Assembly: GCA_963761735.1 (NCBI GenBank)
Contig: CAVXHQ010000006.1
Coordinates: 1 to 64,000 of the forward strand
DNA from: CAVXHQ01 sp963761735
GTDB taxonomy: Bacteria > Pseudomonadota > Alphaproteobacteria > Rhodobacterales > Rhodobacteraceae
Direction: 5' to 3'
Length of the DNA: 64,000 nucleotides
The notes under the pieces were generated by a model. That model saw only the letters and a list, made by a program, of their open reading frames with translations. It did no database searches and was not told the origin of the DNA. Shown piece by piece: positions 52,090 to 60,455 of this stretch. Every line of letters starts with the position of its first letter. The stretch's first letter is position 1. A program made the translations under genes and the position numbers.

Positions 52090-52623
52090 CTATTGAACGC
52101 TGTCGGCCGAAATATCCGGCGCGGTCACGCCTTCGAACTGCGCAAAGGCCTGCATCAGAAAGTCGAAATGCACCGGGCTGTCGATCCGCGCCAGATGGGC
52201 GGTGCCGTCGTCGACGAAGGCGATTGTTGTCGTGCGGACCAGCGTCTCGTCCGTCCCGGTCGTCATCGTGGTTTCCGTCGGGATCTGCATATAGGGCAGG
52301 CCGGTCCCGGTCTCGGCCACTACGGCGGCGTCGGTGTCCAGCGTCATGGAGGCGATCACCGAGGTGGACGTGAAATTCTCGATCATTCCCGCCTTGGCCG
52401 CCGCGAACGTGGCCTCGTCCATATTCATCCCCGCAGCCATCGGGCCGAGGACTTGGGGCGGCGGGGTAAACAGGACGCGATCCATGTCGCCTGCCTCCAG
52501 TGCGGCATCGAAGGCGACAAGCTCTTGCGCGATGGCGACGCGGTCGGCGGTGGTGAAAGGGGCGGCCTGGGCGGGCAGGGCCGCGAAAAGCGACAGGGCG
52601 AGAGTGGCGATGAGGTGTTTCAT
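52090..52623 (-). CDS. Exported protein of unknown function
   Basis: A 177-residue protein with a clear signal peptide (MKHLIATLALSLFAALPAQA, cleavage after residue 20). The mature part begins with helices (RVAIAQELVAFDAALEAGDM) and continues with beta-rich segments (TLVRTTTIAFVDDGTAHLAR). The size and pattern recall an NTF2-like or DUF3887-like secreted fold, but I do not recognise a family. It ends close upstream of the GST gene on the same strand. Confidence 0.6.
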   Translation of the reverse strand: MKHLIATLALSLFAALPAQAAPFTTADRVAIAQELVAFDAALEAGDMDRVLFTPPPQVLGPMAAGMNMDEATFAAAKAGMIENFTSTSVIASMTLDTDAAVVAETGTGLPYMQIPTETTMTTGTDETLVRTTTIAFVDDGTAHLARIDSPVHFDFLMQAFAQFEGVTAPDISADSVQ

Positions 52624-52656
52624 GGGGTTCGGTCCTTTCGGATATCGGATATCGGA

Positions 52657-52870
52657 TCAGCGCTTGCGCGCCTCGAGGCTCGGAGTTGAACAGCCGCAAC
52701 CGGTGGCCGAATGTGTCTTCGTCGATGACGCTGTCGAAATTCTCGAACAGGAACGACAGCGCCTCGCCTTCGTCGAGCCCGGCCTCGGCGGCGAACCTTT
52801 TGAGACGGCGATAGCCGTCCTCGGTCATCGCAACCGGAAAGCGGCGGGTCAGGCGCAGACGTTTGGGCAT
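52657..52870 (-). pseudogene. Small RHH-like/DUF protein, 3' frameshift
   Basis: The frame from ATG 52870 reads MPKRLRLTRRFPVAMTEDGY, RLKRFAAEAGLDEGEALSFL and FENFDSVIDEDTFGHRLRLF, a short N-basic protein reminiscent of ribbon-helix-helix regulators. After NSE the sequence reads on with no similarity through the next gene. Removing one C from CC at about 52672 gives NSELEARKR and a stop at 52657, a natural end for a 70-residue protein just before the exported-protein gene. I take the extra base as a lesion or sequencing error. Confidence 0.6.
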
Positions 52871-53108
52871 CGGTCACTCCCTTTGGCGGATAAAAGACGC
52901 GATCGGCGCCCAAAGGCCAAGCACAATCGCGCTGTTTTTCTAGCACGAAACCGTACCTGTCCACAAAACCTCAGCCTCGCACAAACGCGTGTTGCCGTGC
53001 GGGATACCGCCGCCTGCACTGTCGCGGGCGGCAGGCCCCGTGTCGAAAGGACCGGACACCCCGGCGAACGGGGCAACCCGACGCCGGCCGCCCGCCGCCC
53101 ACGACGGC

Positions 53109-54887
53109 TCAGAACGCCATCGCGTCAAGGGCCATCACGGTTTCGGCGCCGCTTTCGATCCGGGCCAGATGCGCTTTCACGGCAGGCAGCTGGCGCACCA
53201 TGTAATAGCGCCCCGTGGCCAGTTTCGCCTCGTAGAAGTCGCGGTCGGACGCGCCGGCGTCCAGCGCCGCGAAGGATGCCTTCGCCATCCGCGCCCACAT
53301 GTACCCCAGCGAGACATGCCCCATCATGTGCATGAAATCATATGACCCCGACAGTGCGTTGTTGGGGTCTTTCATGCCGTTCTGCATGAAATACATCGCC
53401 GCTTTCTGCAGATCCCCGGACGCCTCTTTCAACGGATCGAGATAGCCGGACTTCAGCGCGTCGTGGCCGTCGTTTTCCGTGATGAAATCCTTGATCATCG
53501 CGAAATAGGCCATCACATGCCTGCCGCCATCCTGTGCAAGCTTGCGGCCCACCAGATCGAGGGCCTGAATGCCGTTGGCCCCCTCATAGATCATCGCGAT
53601 CCGGGCATCGCGCGCGAACTGCGACATGCCCGATTCCTCGATATAGCCGTGACCGCCGTAGACCTGCTGCGCCGCCACCGCCATCTCGAAGCCCTTGTCG
53701 GTCAGGAACCCTTTCAGAACCGGCGTCAGCAATGAGATCAGCCCGTCGGCCTGCGCGTCGTCCGTCTTGTGCGCCCGGTCGATCAGGTTGGCGCCCCAGT
53801 AGGTGAATGCGCGGGCGCCTTCGACAAAGCTCTTCTGATCCATCAGGTTGCGGCGGATATCGGGGTGGACGATCAGCGGATCGGCCGGGCCGTCCGGATT
53901 TTCGGCCCCCGTCACGGCGCGCCCCTGAAGGCGATCCCTGGCATAGGCCACAGCGTTCTGATAGGCCGCCTCGCCCTGCGCATAGCCTTGCAGGGCCACG
54001 CCAAGACGCGCCTCGTTCATCATCGTGAACATCGCGCGCATGCCTTTATGCGCGTCGCCCAGCAGATAGCCGGTGGCCGCGTCATAGTTCATCACGCAGG
54101 TGGCATTGCCGTGAATGCCCATCTTTTCCTCTATCTTGCCGCAGGTCACGCCGTTGCGCGCCCCCAGCGTGCCGTCATCATCGACCAACACCTTGGGAAC
54201 GATAAACAGCGACACGCCCTTGATGCCGTCCGGCCCGCCGGGGATCCTGGCGAGCACCAGATGGACGATGTTGTCGGCCATGTCGTGATCGCCCGCAGAG
54301 ATGAAGATCTTCTGCCCCGTGACATGGTACGACCCGTCGTCCTGCGGCACGGCCTTCGTGCGCATCAGGCCCAGATCGGTGCCGCAATGCGGCTCTGTCA
54401 GGTTCATCGTGCCGGTCCATTCGCAACTGGCGAGCGGCGGCAGCCACTTGTCCTTCTGCGCCTGCGTGCCGTGGGCAAGGATCGCCGAATAGGCGCCATG
54501 GGTCAGACCCTGATACATGTTGAACGCCATGTTCGCCGACACGAACGTCTCGTTCACCGCCGAATGCATCAGATACGGCAGGCCTTGTCCGCCATACTCT
54601 TCGCCCGCGTCCAGCGACATCCAGCCGCCTTCCTTGAGCTGGTCGAACGCCGCCTTGAATCCCTCCGGCGTACGCACCACGCCATTCTCCATGACGCAGC
54701 CCTGCGTATCGCCGACGCTGTTCAGCGGCCCGAGCACGTCGGCGGCGACCTTGCCGGCCTCGGACAACACCGCGGCGGTGAAATCACGGTCGAGATCGGC
54801 GTACCCGGGGATATCCTGTGCCGAGATTTCGAGGACATCGTGCAGCACGAATTGCATGTCCTTGACGGGGGCGGTGTAACTCGGCAT
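53109..54887 (-). CDS. Acyl-CoA dehydrogenase, long (DmdC/FadE5-like) type
   Basis: A 592-residue FAD enzyme. Its N-terminus (MPSYTAPVKDMQFVLHDVLE) is typical of the long dehydrogenases of the DmdC/AcdA kind. The core shows GLTHGAYSAILAHGTQAQKD, MNLTEPHCGTDLGLMRTKAV, GQKIFISAGDHDM and VYGGHGYIEESGMSQFARDA, with an extra helical C-terminal domain. It oxidises acyl-CoA to enoyl-CoA; DmdC acts on methylmercaptopropionyl-CoA, but substrate cannot be fixed here. GGGAGAA precedes ATG 54887. It lies within the fatty-oxidation cluster downstream of a MerR regulator. Confidence 0.88.
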   Translation of the reverse strand: MPSYTAPVKDMQFVLHDVLEISAQDIPGYADLDRDFTAAVLSEAGKVAADVLGPLNSVGDTQGCVMENGVVRTPEGFKAAFDQLKEGGWMSLDAGEEYGGQGLPYLMHSAVNETFVSANMAFNMYQGLTHGAYSAILAHGTQAQKDKWLPPLASCEWTGTMNLTEPHCGTDLGLMRTKAVPQDDGSYHVTGQKIFISAGDHDMADNIVHLVLARIPGGPDGIKGVSLFIVPKVLVDDDGTLGARNGVTCGKIEEKMGIHGNATCVMNYDAATGYLLGDAHKGMRAMFTMMNEARLGVALQGYAQGEAAYQNAVAYARDRLQGRAVTGAENPDGPADPLIVHPDIRRNLMDQKSFVEGARAFTYWGANLIDRAHKTDDAQADGLISLLTPVLKGFLTDKGFEMAVAAQQVYGGHGYIEESGMSQFARDARIAMIYEGANGIQALDLVGRKLAQDGGRHVMAYFAMIKDFITENDGHDALKSGYLDPLKEASGDLQKAAMYFMQNGMKDPNNALSGSYDFMHMMGHVSLGYMWARMAKASFAALDAGASDRDFYEAKLATGRYYMVRQLPAVKAHLARIESGAETVMALDAMAF

Positions 54888-54972
54888 CGGGTTCTCCCTT
54901 TTGGGTGTCGGTCTGGAAGCGGTCGGATTGGCGGCGATAGATCTGGAGTGGGTGATCTCCGGGCGGTCAGGA

Positions 54973-55455
54973 TCAGGCGGCGTTGTCGGTGCGGATCTGC
55001 GCTTCGGGCTGTCGGTCGGCGGATGCCGCATCGCCGCTCTCGCCACGCAGACGGCGAAGTTCGCCGGCCCCCCAGTTCATTTCCGCGCTCAGCTCGGCAA
55101 TCGCCTCGTCGAGTTCGGCACGTTGCGCCTTCATCTCGATCAGATGGCGTTCGGCCATGTCATAGGTGCGCGTCAGCTGCGTCTCCTGCTGATCGCCCAT
55201 GTGATACAGGTCGAGAAGCTGGCGAATTTCCTCGAGGGAAAAGCCGAATCGCTTACCCCGCAGAATGAGCTTGAGACGTGCCCTGTCGCGGCGCGAATAC
55301 AGGCGACGGGCACCGGTGCGGGCGGGCGCAAGAAGCTCCTTTGCCTCGTAAAAGCGCAACGCGCGGGCGGTTACGTCGAACGTCTCGCACATTTCGCGGA
55401 TGGTAAGGGCGGTATCTGCCGCGTCGGCAGGATCGCGGGGATCTGAAGGGGTCAT
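54973..55455 (-). CDS. MerR-family transcriptional regulator
   Basis: A 160-residue regulator: N-terminal winged helix (TIREMCETFDVTARALRFYE, LYSRRDRARLKLILRGKRF) and a long coiled-coil dimerisation helix (QETQLTRTYDMAERHLIEMK). No cysteines for metal sensing. Next to the acyl-CoA dehydrogenase gene it resembles LiuR/PsrA-like MerR regulators of acyl-CoA catabolism and probably represses the cluster. A palindrome ACGTTAACGT lies 70 bases upstream of its ATG. Confidence 0.8.
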   Translation of the reverse strand: MTPSDPRDPADAADTALTIREMCETFDVTARALRFYEAKELLAPARTGARRLYSRRDRARLKLILRGKRFGFSLEEIRQLLDLYHMGDQQETQLTRTYDMAERHLIEMKAQRAELDEAIAELSAEMNWGAGELRRLRGESGDAASADRQPEAQIRTDNAA

Positions 55456-55809
55456 GGCGGTTCTTCCTGAGTACGTCACGCCAAGCCGAACTGGGGTGCT
55501 TTCCGGTCCCATGCAACCGAAAGTGACGTTAACGTAAACAATAACGCGGCGTCACAGGGCGTTGTTGCGCTAATCCGGCTTAGTGTGTGTGTAGCGTGAC
55601 AGTGGCGCGAAACTAATTATACCGGACTGACGGGTTTCGCGATTGGCGAACCTTTTGAGGTAGCGCGAACGGTTTTTGCGTAGCGATCTTATAGGGTTAG
55701 GTGGATACCGCCCAGGCAGCATTCCGGTATAATTGGTGACAGGCTCCGAAAAGCTAAGTGGCTGATTTTGTTGAGGTCGGAATGCGATTGCGAAAGCGAT
55801 TGGGAAAGT
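55456..55809. other. Intergenic region holding MerR operator and probable left end of Mu-like prophage
   Basis: The first 90 bases hold the candidate MerR operator. From about 55583 the base composition changes (lower GC) and repeats appear: GCGCGAA near 55606 and 55663 and a 12-bp inverted repeat, AATTATACCGGA (55615-55626) and TCCGGTATAATT (55723-55734). These fit the end region with transposase-binding sites of a Mu-like phage. No gene is seen here. Confidence 0.45.
55524..55539. promoter_or_regulatory. Candidate MerR-type operator
   Basis: ACGTTAACGT at 55526-55535 is a perfect 10-bp palindrome inside TGACGTTAACGTAAAC, in the leader of the MerR gene. It resembles the ACGT-type half sites reported for LiuR-like regulators, as I recall them. 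Autoregulation is plausible. Confidence 0.45.
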
Positions 55810-56250
55810 TCAGCCCTCGAAGAACTCGCCGTAAATGCAGAGCTGCATCGCCGCCTGGGCGTCCATGCCGTGGTCGGCCATTCTTGTCGCGATATCGCTA
55901 CATGCCTCTCCATGCATGTCGGCCATAGCGGCGGGCAACTTGTGCCCTCTCGTCATCGCAGTCTCGTAGTCGGTCAATAGCACTTGGTAGTCTCTGATCA
56001 TCCTCATGATCGCAAGTTGCATCCCGGCTTTCTCCAGCGGTCCCCAAAGCTCCCACGGCGTGTCACCATAGAATTTCCGAGCTGCCGCATTGGATGCTAA
56101 GGGATGATACTTTTTAGGGACGCTGTCTCGTGTTCGCCAAGTGGCAACGGCGCTTCGAGATAGCCCCATGGCGCTCCCTAAGTCCTGATCCGTTGAGACA
56201 GCATACCGCTTCTTCAATTTCTCGATGAGTATGTCGGTATCATCTGGCAT
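55810..56250 (-). CDS. Phage CI-type repressor (helix-turn-helix)
   Basis: A 146-residue protein whose N-terminal domain matches the phage CI repressor HTH family: LIEKLKKRYAVSTDQDLGSA and MGLSRSAVATWRTRDSVPKK. The remainder is helical, without a recognisable S24 peptidase domain. By position it is the lysogeny repressor of the Mu-like prophage, transcribed towards the prophage end. Operator palindromes lie just upstream of its start. Confidence 0.7.
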   Translation of the reverse strand: MPDDTDILIEKLKKRYAVSTDQDLGSAMGLSRSAVATWRTRDSVPKKYHPLASNAAARKFYGDTPWELWGPLEKAGMQLAIMRMIRDYQVLLTDYETAMTRGHKLPAAMADMHGEACSDIATRMADHGMDAQAAMQLCIYGEFFEG

Positions 56251-56259
56251 AGCCGCCCC

Positions 56260-56312
56260 TTGACGGCTCACATGTGAGCCTATAACGTCGCATCGTGATA
56301 CATGTGACCAAA
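56260..56312 (+). promoter_or_regulatory. Phage early promoter and operator
   Basis: TTGACG (56260-56265) and TATAAC (56281-56286) form a rightward promoter with a 15-bp spacer. A perfect 16-bp palindrome GGCTCACATGTGAGCC (56265-56280) fills that spacer. A related half site, ATACATGTGACC, follows at about 56299. The placement is typical of repression of the phage early transcript by the divergent CI-type protein. Confidence 0.65.
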
Positions 56313-56325
56313 TAGGCCAGATGAC

Positions 56326-56529
56326 GTGAGTATCCCTACACCAAGTTCACAGCTTTTGAAAGACACTCGCGCAACGCTCGTGCGGGAAGGCACTTCGCTT
56401 GCGGCGTGCTGTCGTGAACATGGGTTGGACCGAACGGCAGTGAGTGCCGCACTATCCGGGAAAAGGTCCGGGCCAAAGTCTAGAGCGCTTGCTGCTGAGT
56501 TCCTACAGATATTGCAGGATTCGCGATGA
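56326..56529 (+). CDS. Small phage DNA-binding protein (Ner position)
   Basis: A 67-residue protein from a GTG at 56326. It contains an apparent helix-turn-helix (SLAACCREHGLDRTAVSAAL, SGKRSGPKSRALAAEFLQIL). It lies where Mu has ner, between the early promoter and gene A, and its TGA overlaps the transposase ATG. It may modulate early transcription. Confidence 0.55.
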   Translation: MSIPTPSSQLLKDTRATLVREGTSLAACCREHGLDRTAVSAALSGKRSGPKSRALAAEFLQILQDSR

Positions 56530-57428
56530 GCCGACTATCAGCCTCAGACTTTTCCATCGCAATGGGAATAACTGTTCAAGCCGCTCGACTTGCGATGGCT
56601 CGTTGCGCAGACGGCAAGACATGGAACGGGCTTCATCTTCCAGTAGTTGAGATCGCAGGTCAGCGGGGTGGCGCATCCGGTCGCACATGGGGCCTCGACC
56701 TCGACGCGCTCGACCCCGAGCTGCGCGCCCTGTTTCAGCCCGCTTCAACGGACGTTAAAAACTTCATTCATCAGCTCTTCGATGACGGCTTTTCCGAAGG
56801 GGCCATCGGGTTGGCGCGGTGGCGCTGGTCGATTGTCAGCGACGCCGCCGCGCTGCCCATTGGCCCGGCTCGCGCCGCCGAAGTGGCAAGGATCACGGCC
56901 CAGACCTATCACCTCGAAGGCAAGGACGTGTCGGTCTCCAAGTCCACGGCCTATCAGTGGCTGGCCCTCTACGCGGACGGCGGCTTCAAGGCCCTTGTCC
57001 TTGGCGGGCGCGCGGATCGCGGCAAGCGGCGCGTCGGCATCACGCGCAAATGGGACGCCGGGATCGACCTCGAAGAGGACGCGCGCACCAAGATCATCGA
57101 CACGATGACCGCCTACGGCAAGAGTTTCGTGCGCAGCGATGCGAGCCTTCGGAAACTGGCCATGGTAGGTGCGCGCAAGCTGGTCGAGATGTGCCGCGCC
57201 GAAGGCTCGCAGCTCACCGCGCCGCAGCTCACCGCACTCTGCAAGCTCAACTCGAAATGGTCGGGCCAGTTCGCCCAGTTCAAGCGGGTGGCGCGCAAGG
57301 AACGGGACGCCAAAGCACATTTCGACAAGGATCAACCCCGCATTGGACGGCACCGTTCGCCCATGTGTGAATCCCGGAGGCAAACTGGGCCACGGAAACG
57401 GTGGGATTACCTGACCGTCGCGGAGTAA
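56526..57428 (+). pseudogene. Mu-like phage transposase (gene A), truncated
   Basis: About 280 residues of the N-terminal part of a MuA-type transposase: end-binding winged-helix region (MSRLSASDFSIAMGITVQAA, WNGLHLPVVEIAGQRGGASG), the helix-turn-helix SKSTAYQWLALYADGGFKAL and the linker DKDQPRIGRHR. The DDE catalytic core is missing. From about 57366 the frame enters the left end of an IS21-family element and stops at 57428. The gene is therefore inactive. Confidence 0.75.
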
Positions 57429-57473
57429 AATTCCGCCATTCTGAGACCCGGGGCGGAAGCTGAGGGTCGGGAG

Positions 57474-58973
57474 ATGTATTCTGTGGAACTGTATACCCGG
57501 GTGCGCAGAGCGTGCCATGTCGAGGGCATGAGTGAGCGCGAGGCGGGGCGGAAGTTCGGGATCGACCGCAAGACAGTGTCGAAGATCCTGAAGCATTCGG
57601 TTCCGCCGGGATATCGGCGCCAAGCGATGCCGCAGCGTCCCAAGCTTGATCCCTTTGTGCCGGTGATCGACCAGATCCTCGAAGAGGATAAGAGCAAACT
57701 CAAGAAACAGCGGCACACTGCCAAGCGAATTCATGCGCGGCTGCGCGACGAGCATGGCTTTACGGGCGGGATCACCATCGTCACTGATTATGTGCGTGAG
57801 AAGAAGCGGCGGACGCGGGAAGTGTTCGTGCCGCTGTCGCATGCGCCGGGCCATGTTCAGGTCGATTTCGGCGAAACGCTGGGCGTGATTGCCGGTGTTG
57901 AGTGTAAGCTGCACTACTTTGCGATGGCGCTTCCGCATTCGGATGCGTTCTTCATCAAGACCTACCCCGCCGAGACGACCGAGGCGTTTTGTGATGGCCA
58001 CAACGCCGCTTTTGCATTCTTCGGCGGCGTGCCCTTGTCGATCCTCTACGACAATACAACGATCGCAGTGGCGAAAATCCTGGGCGATGGCCTCCGGTTG
58101 CGCACCCGCGTCTTTTCGGAATTGCAGTCGCATTACCTGTTCGACGACAAGTTCGGCCGACCGGGCAAAGGCAATGACAAAGGCAACGTCGAGGGGGTGA
58201 TCGGATATGGGCGGCGCAACTTCCTCGTTCCCGCGCCGCGGTCCGACAGCTTCGATGCGTTGAACACCTGGCTGGAAGATCAGTGCCTGACGCGACAGGG
58301 CGACATTGTGCGTGGTCATACCGAGACTGTCGGTGAACGTCTGATGCGGGATCTCAATGCGCTGATGGCGCTGCCGACCACCCCTTACGATGCTTGCGAC
58401 AGGGTCAGCACCCGGGCGACATCGATCTCCATGGTCCGTTATCGCAACAATGACTACTCGGTGCCTGTCGCTCATGCCCATCACGAGGTTCAGGTTCGTG
58501 GGTATGTCCATGAGGTTGTGATCGGCTGCGGGGCCGAGGTGATTGCCCACCACCGCCGGTCCTACGACAAGGCGGACATGGTATTTGATCCGATGCATTA
58601 CCTGCCGCTGTTGGAGCAAAAGGTTGGGGCGCTGGATCAAGCCGCACCGCTGCAAGGCTGGGATCTGCCGGATGAGTTCGCCACCCTGCGCCGACTGTTG
58701 GAGGCGCGGATGGGGAAGAAGGGCAAGCGCGAATATGTTCAGGTTTTACGTCTGCTGGAAACGTTCGAACTGACCCATCTGCATGGTGCGATCCGGCAGG
58801 CGCTCGATCTCGGGGCCATCGGCTATGATGCTGTGAAGCATCTTGTCCTGTGCCGGATCGAGAGGCGTCCGCCACGGCTGGATCTCGATATTTATCCCTA
58901 TCTGCCCAGAGCACAGGTCGGGACGACAGACCCGGCCAGCTACATGAGCCTGATGTCGGGGGTGCCGACATGA
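57474..58973 (+). CDS. istA: IS21-family transposase IstA
   Basis: A 499-residue transposase. The N-terminal HTH (EGMSEREAGRKFGIDRKTVS) precedes a DDE core (GHVQVDFGETLGV, PLSILYDNTTIAVAKILG, KGNVEGVIGYGRRNFLVP with the catalytic Glu). It acts with IstB in IS movement. The end overlaps istB (ATGA). Confidence 0.92.
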   Translation: MYSVELYTRVRRACHVEGMSEREAGRKFGIDRKTVSKILKHSVPPGYRRQAMPQRPKLDPFVPVIDQILEEDKSKLKKQRHTAKRIHARLRDEHGFTGGITIVTDYVREKKRRTREVFVPLSHAPGHVQVDFGETLGVIAGVECKLHYFAMALPHSDAFFIKTYPAETTEAFCDGHNAAFAFFGGVPLSILYDNTTIAVAKILGDGLRLRTRVFSELQSHYLFDDKFGRPGKGNDKGNVEGVIGYGRRNFLVPAPRSDSFDALNTWLEDQCLTRQGDIVRGHTETVGERLMRDLNALMALPTTPYDACDRVSTRATSISMVRYRNNDYSVPVAHAHHEVQVRGYVHEVVIGCGAEVIAHHRRSYDKADMVFDPMHYLPLLEQKVGALDQAAPLQGWDLPDEFATLRRLLEARMGKKGKREYVQVLRLLETFELTHLHGAIRQALDLGAIGYDAVKHLVLCRIERRPPRLDLDIYPYLPRAQVGTTDPASYMSLMSGVPT

Positions 58974-59722
58974 GCGACACTCCGCAGGTCTTATTGCAGC
59001 ATCACCTCAAGGCGCTCCGACTGCCGACCTTCAAGAGCGAATATGGCAAGCTGGCCCGTCAGTGTGCGGCAGAGGGCAAGGATCATGTTCAATATCTGCT
59101 GCGGCTTTGCGAACTGGAGCTGATCGAACGCGAACGCCGGATGGTTGAGCGGCGGATCAAAGCCGCGAAGTTCCCGGCCACCAAGAGCCTCGACAGTTTC
59201 GACTTCAAGGCGATCCCGTCGCTCAACAAGGTCTTGACCATGGAGCTGGCACGTTGCGAATACGCTGATCGCCGCGAGAACATTATTGCTCTGGGTCCAT
59301 CGGGAACCGGCAAGACCCACATTGCCTTGGGGCTTGGTCTCGCCGCTTGCCAGAAGGGCCTGAAGGTCCGCTTCACGACGGCCGCCGCGCTGGTGCATGA
59401 GTTGATCGAGGCAGCCGATGATCGGCGTCTGCAGCGCCTGCAAAAGCTGATTGTCAGTCAGGATCTGTTGATCATTGACGAACTTGGCTTCGTTCCCCTG
59501 AGCAAATCCGGCGCGGAGTTGCTGTTCGAAGTCATCTCGCAGCGCTATGAGCGAGGATCAATCGTCATCACGTCCAATCTGCCGTTTGATGAATGGACCG
59601 AAGTCTTCGGATCCGAGCGCCTTACCGGCGCCATCCTCGACCGCCTGACCCACCATGTTCACATCCTGGAAATGAACGGCGACAGCTACCGGCTGCGACA
59701 GAGCCGCAAACTCCAAGACTGA
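58970..59722 (+). CDS. istB: IS21-family helper ATPase IstB
   Basis: A 250-residue AAA+ ATPase: Walker A GPSGTGKTHIA, Walker B LLIIDELGFVPL and sensor region GSIVITSNLPFDEWTEVFG. It assists IstA in target selection. Start ATG overlaps the istA stop. Confidence 0.92.
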   Translation: MSDTPQVLLQHHLKALRLPTFKSEYGKLARQCAAEGKDHVQYLLRLCELELIERERRMVERRIKAAKFPATKSLDSFDFKAIPSLNKVLTMELARCEYADRRENIIALGPSGTGKTHIALGLGLAACQKGLKVRFTTAAALVHELIEAADDRRLQRLQKLIVSQDLLIIDELGFVPLSKSGAELLFEVISQRYERGSIVITSNLPFDEWTEVFGSERLTGAILDRLTHHVHILEMNGDSYRLRQSRKLQD

Positions 59723-59875
59723 AACCGCAAAAACAGCAGCAATGCTGGCCTGCGGCCAGCGCACTCTGGCGCGCGTCAGCTACTTGGCGAGCACACGCGC
59801 CAGAGCGCCGCGAACATCCAGGCCGTGGCCCCATTTTGCGCCGGTAAATGGTCCCTTTTGTCGCCGAGATTGACA

Positions 59876-59992
59876 CCATCCGCACGTCGGACAGACCATC
59901 GTTGCGGTGGAACATCAGCACGTCATCCGGCCAGACAGGCTCGACGCTGACCAGTGTTGCCGCTGACTGCGCCCCGACCGCAAGAGATTGTC
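59876..59992. other. Residual flank with fragment of an unidentified gene
   Basis: About 117 bases between the IS21 and IS3 elements. On the minus strand it reads QSAATLVSVEPVWPDDVL and FHRNDGLSDVRM, which looks like a piece of a real protein cut by both elements. I do not recognise the family. It does not continue the Mu-like transposase. Confidence 0.35.
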
Positions 59993-60170
59993 TGAGGTGC
60001 CCCCCGAAAACTGGACACTGACGTAAGCTCCGGTTTGCTGTCTGTTGATCTTCACCACGAAGGAGATCGAAGATGTCGAAATGAGGTGCCCCCCGAAAAC
60101 TGGACACTGACGTAAGCTCCGGTTTGCTGTCTGTTGATCTTCACCACGAAGGAGATCGAAGATGTCGAAA
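59993..60170 (+). repeat. 89-bp tandem duplication of IS3 left end
   Basis: The 89 bases 59993-60081 are repeated exactly at 60082-60170, from TGAGGTGCCCCCCGAAAAC to the first codons of orfA (ATGTCGAAA). In the first copy these codons are followed at once by TGA. This duplicates the terminal inverted repeat and the transposase leader. Confidence 0.92.
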
Positions 60171-60455
60171 CGAAAGCAACATGCCCCGGAATTCAAAGCG
60201 AAGGTGGCACTGGAGGTGCTGAAAGGCGAGGAGACCGTGTCGGAGCTGGCGAGCCGGTTCGGCGTGCATCCGACGATGATCAATCAGTGGAAACGTGCGC
60301 TGCTGGATGGCGCGTCCGGTGTTTTCGAGCGCGGCAGCCGCAAGGTACCGGTGATCGATGAAGACCAGGTCAGGGATCTGCATGCCAAGATCGGGGAACT
60401 GGCGGTGGCCAACTCTTTTTTGGAAAGAAAGCTCAAGCCCTGGGGCGAGAAGTGA
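60162..60455 (+). CDS. IS3-family transposase OrfA
   Basis: A 97-residue HTH protein: KRKQHAPEFKAKVALEVLKG, the helix-turn-helix TVSELASRFGVHPTMINQWK, and a leucine-zipper-like end. Its end overlaps orfB (GTGA), and TTTTTTGGAAAGAAAG near 60414-60431 could serve programmed -1 frameshifting to give OrfAB. Confidence 0.9.
   Translation: MSKRKQHAPEFKAKVALEVLKGEETVSELASRFGVHPTMINQWKRALLDGASGVFERGSRKVPVIDEDQVRDLHAKIGELAVANSFLERKLKPWGEK

Larger units (their letters stand above)
55583..57365. mobile_element. Mu-like prophage remnant (left end)
   Basis: The order is the early region of a Mu-type transposable phage: end repeats, a repressor gene transcribed towards the end, a divergent operator-promoter, a small regulator and the transposase gene A transcribed inwards. 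The A gene is cut at about 57365 by an IS21-family element, and no continuation of it is found on the other side, so the rest of the prophage is lost or rearranged. The exact left end is not defined by sequence alone; a TGTGTGTGTAGCG near 55584 is a candidate terminus. Confidence 0.6.
57366..59875 (+). mobile_element. IS21-family insertion sequence
   Basis: About 2.5 kb. It carries istA and istB overlapping by four bases and has imperfect inverted ends: the left TGTGAATCCCGGAGGCAAA at 57366 matches, as TGTCAATCTCGGCGACAAA, the reverse complement of the right end at 59857-59875. The left flank ends CCATG and the right flank begins CCATC, hinting at a short target duplication. It interrupts the Mu-like transposase gene. 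Both genes are intact, so the copy may be active. Confidence 0.85.

Noticed and set aside
53769..55268. 499-codon plus-strand frame over acyl-CoA dehydrogenase and MerR genes
   Set aside because: Antisense shadow with His/Arg-rich low-complexity composition; both minus-strand genes are well supported.
56745..58655. 636-codon minus-strand frame over the phage transposase and istA
   Set aside because: It spans a mobile-element junction and is antisense to two recognised transposase genes; no domain content.
60414..60455. Frameshift between IS3 orfA and orfB as a lesion
   Set aside because: The -1 overlap is the normal arrangement for programmed frameshifting in IS3-family elements; the true lesion is the 71-bp duplication in orfB.
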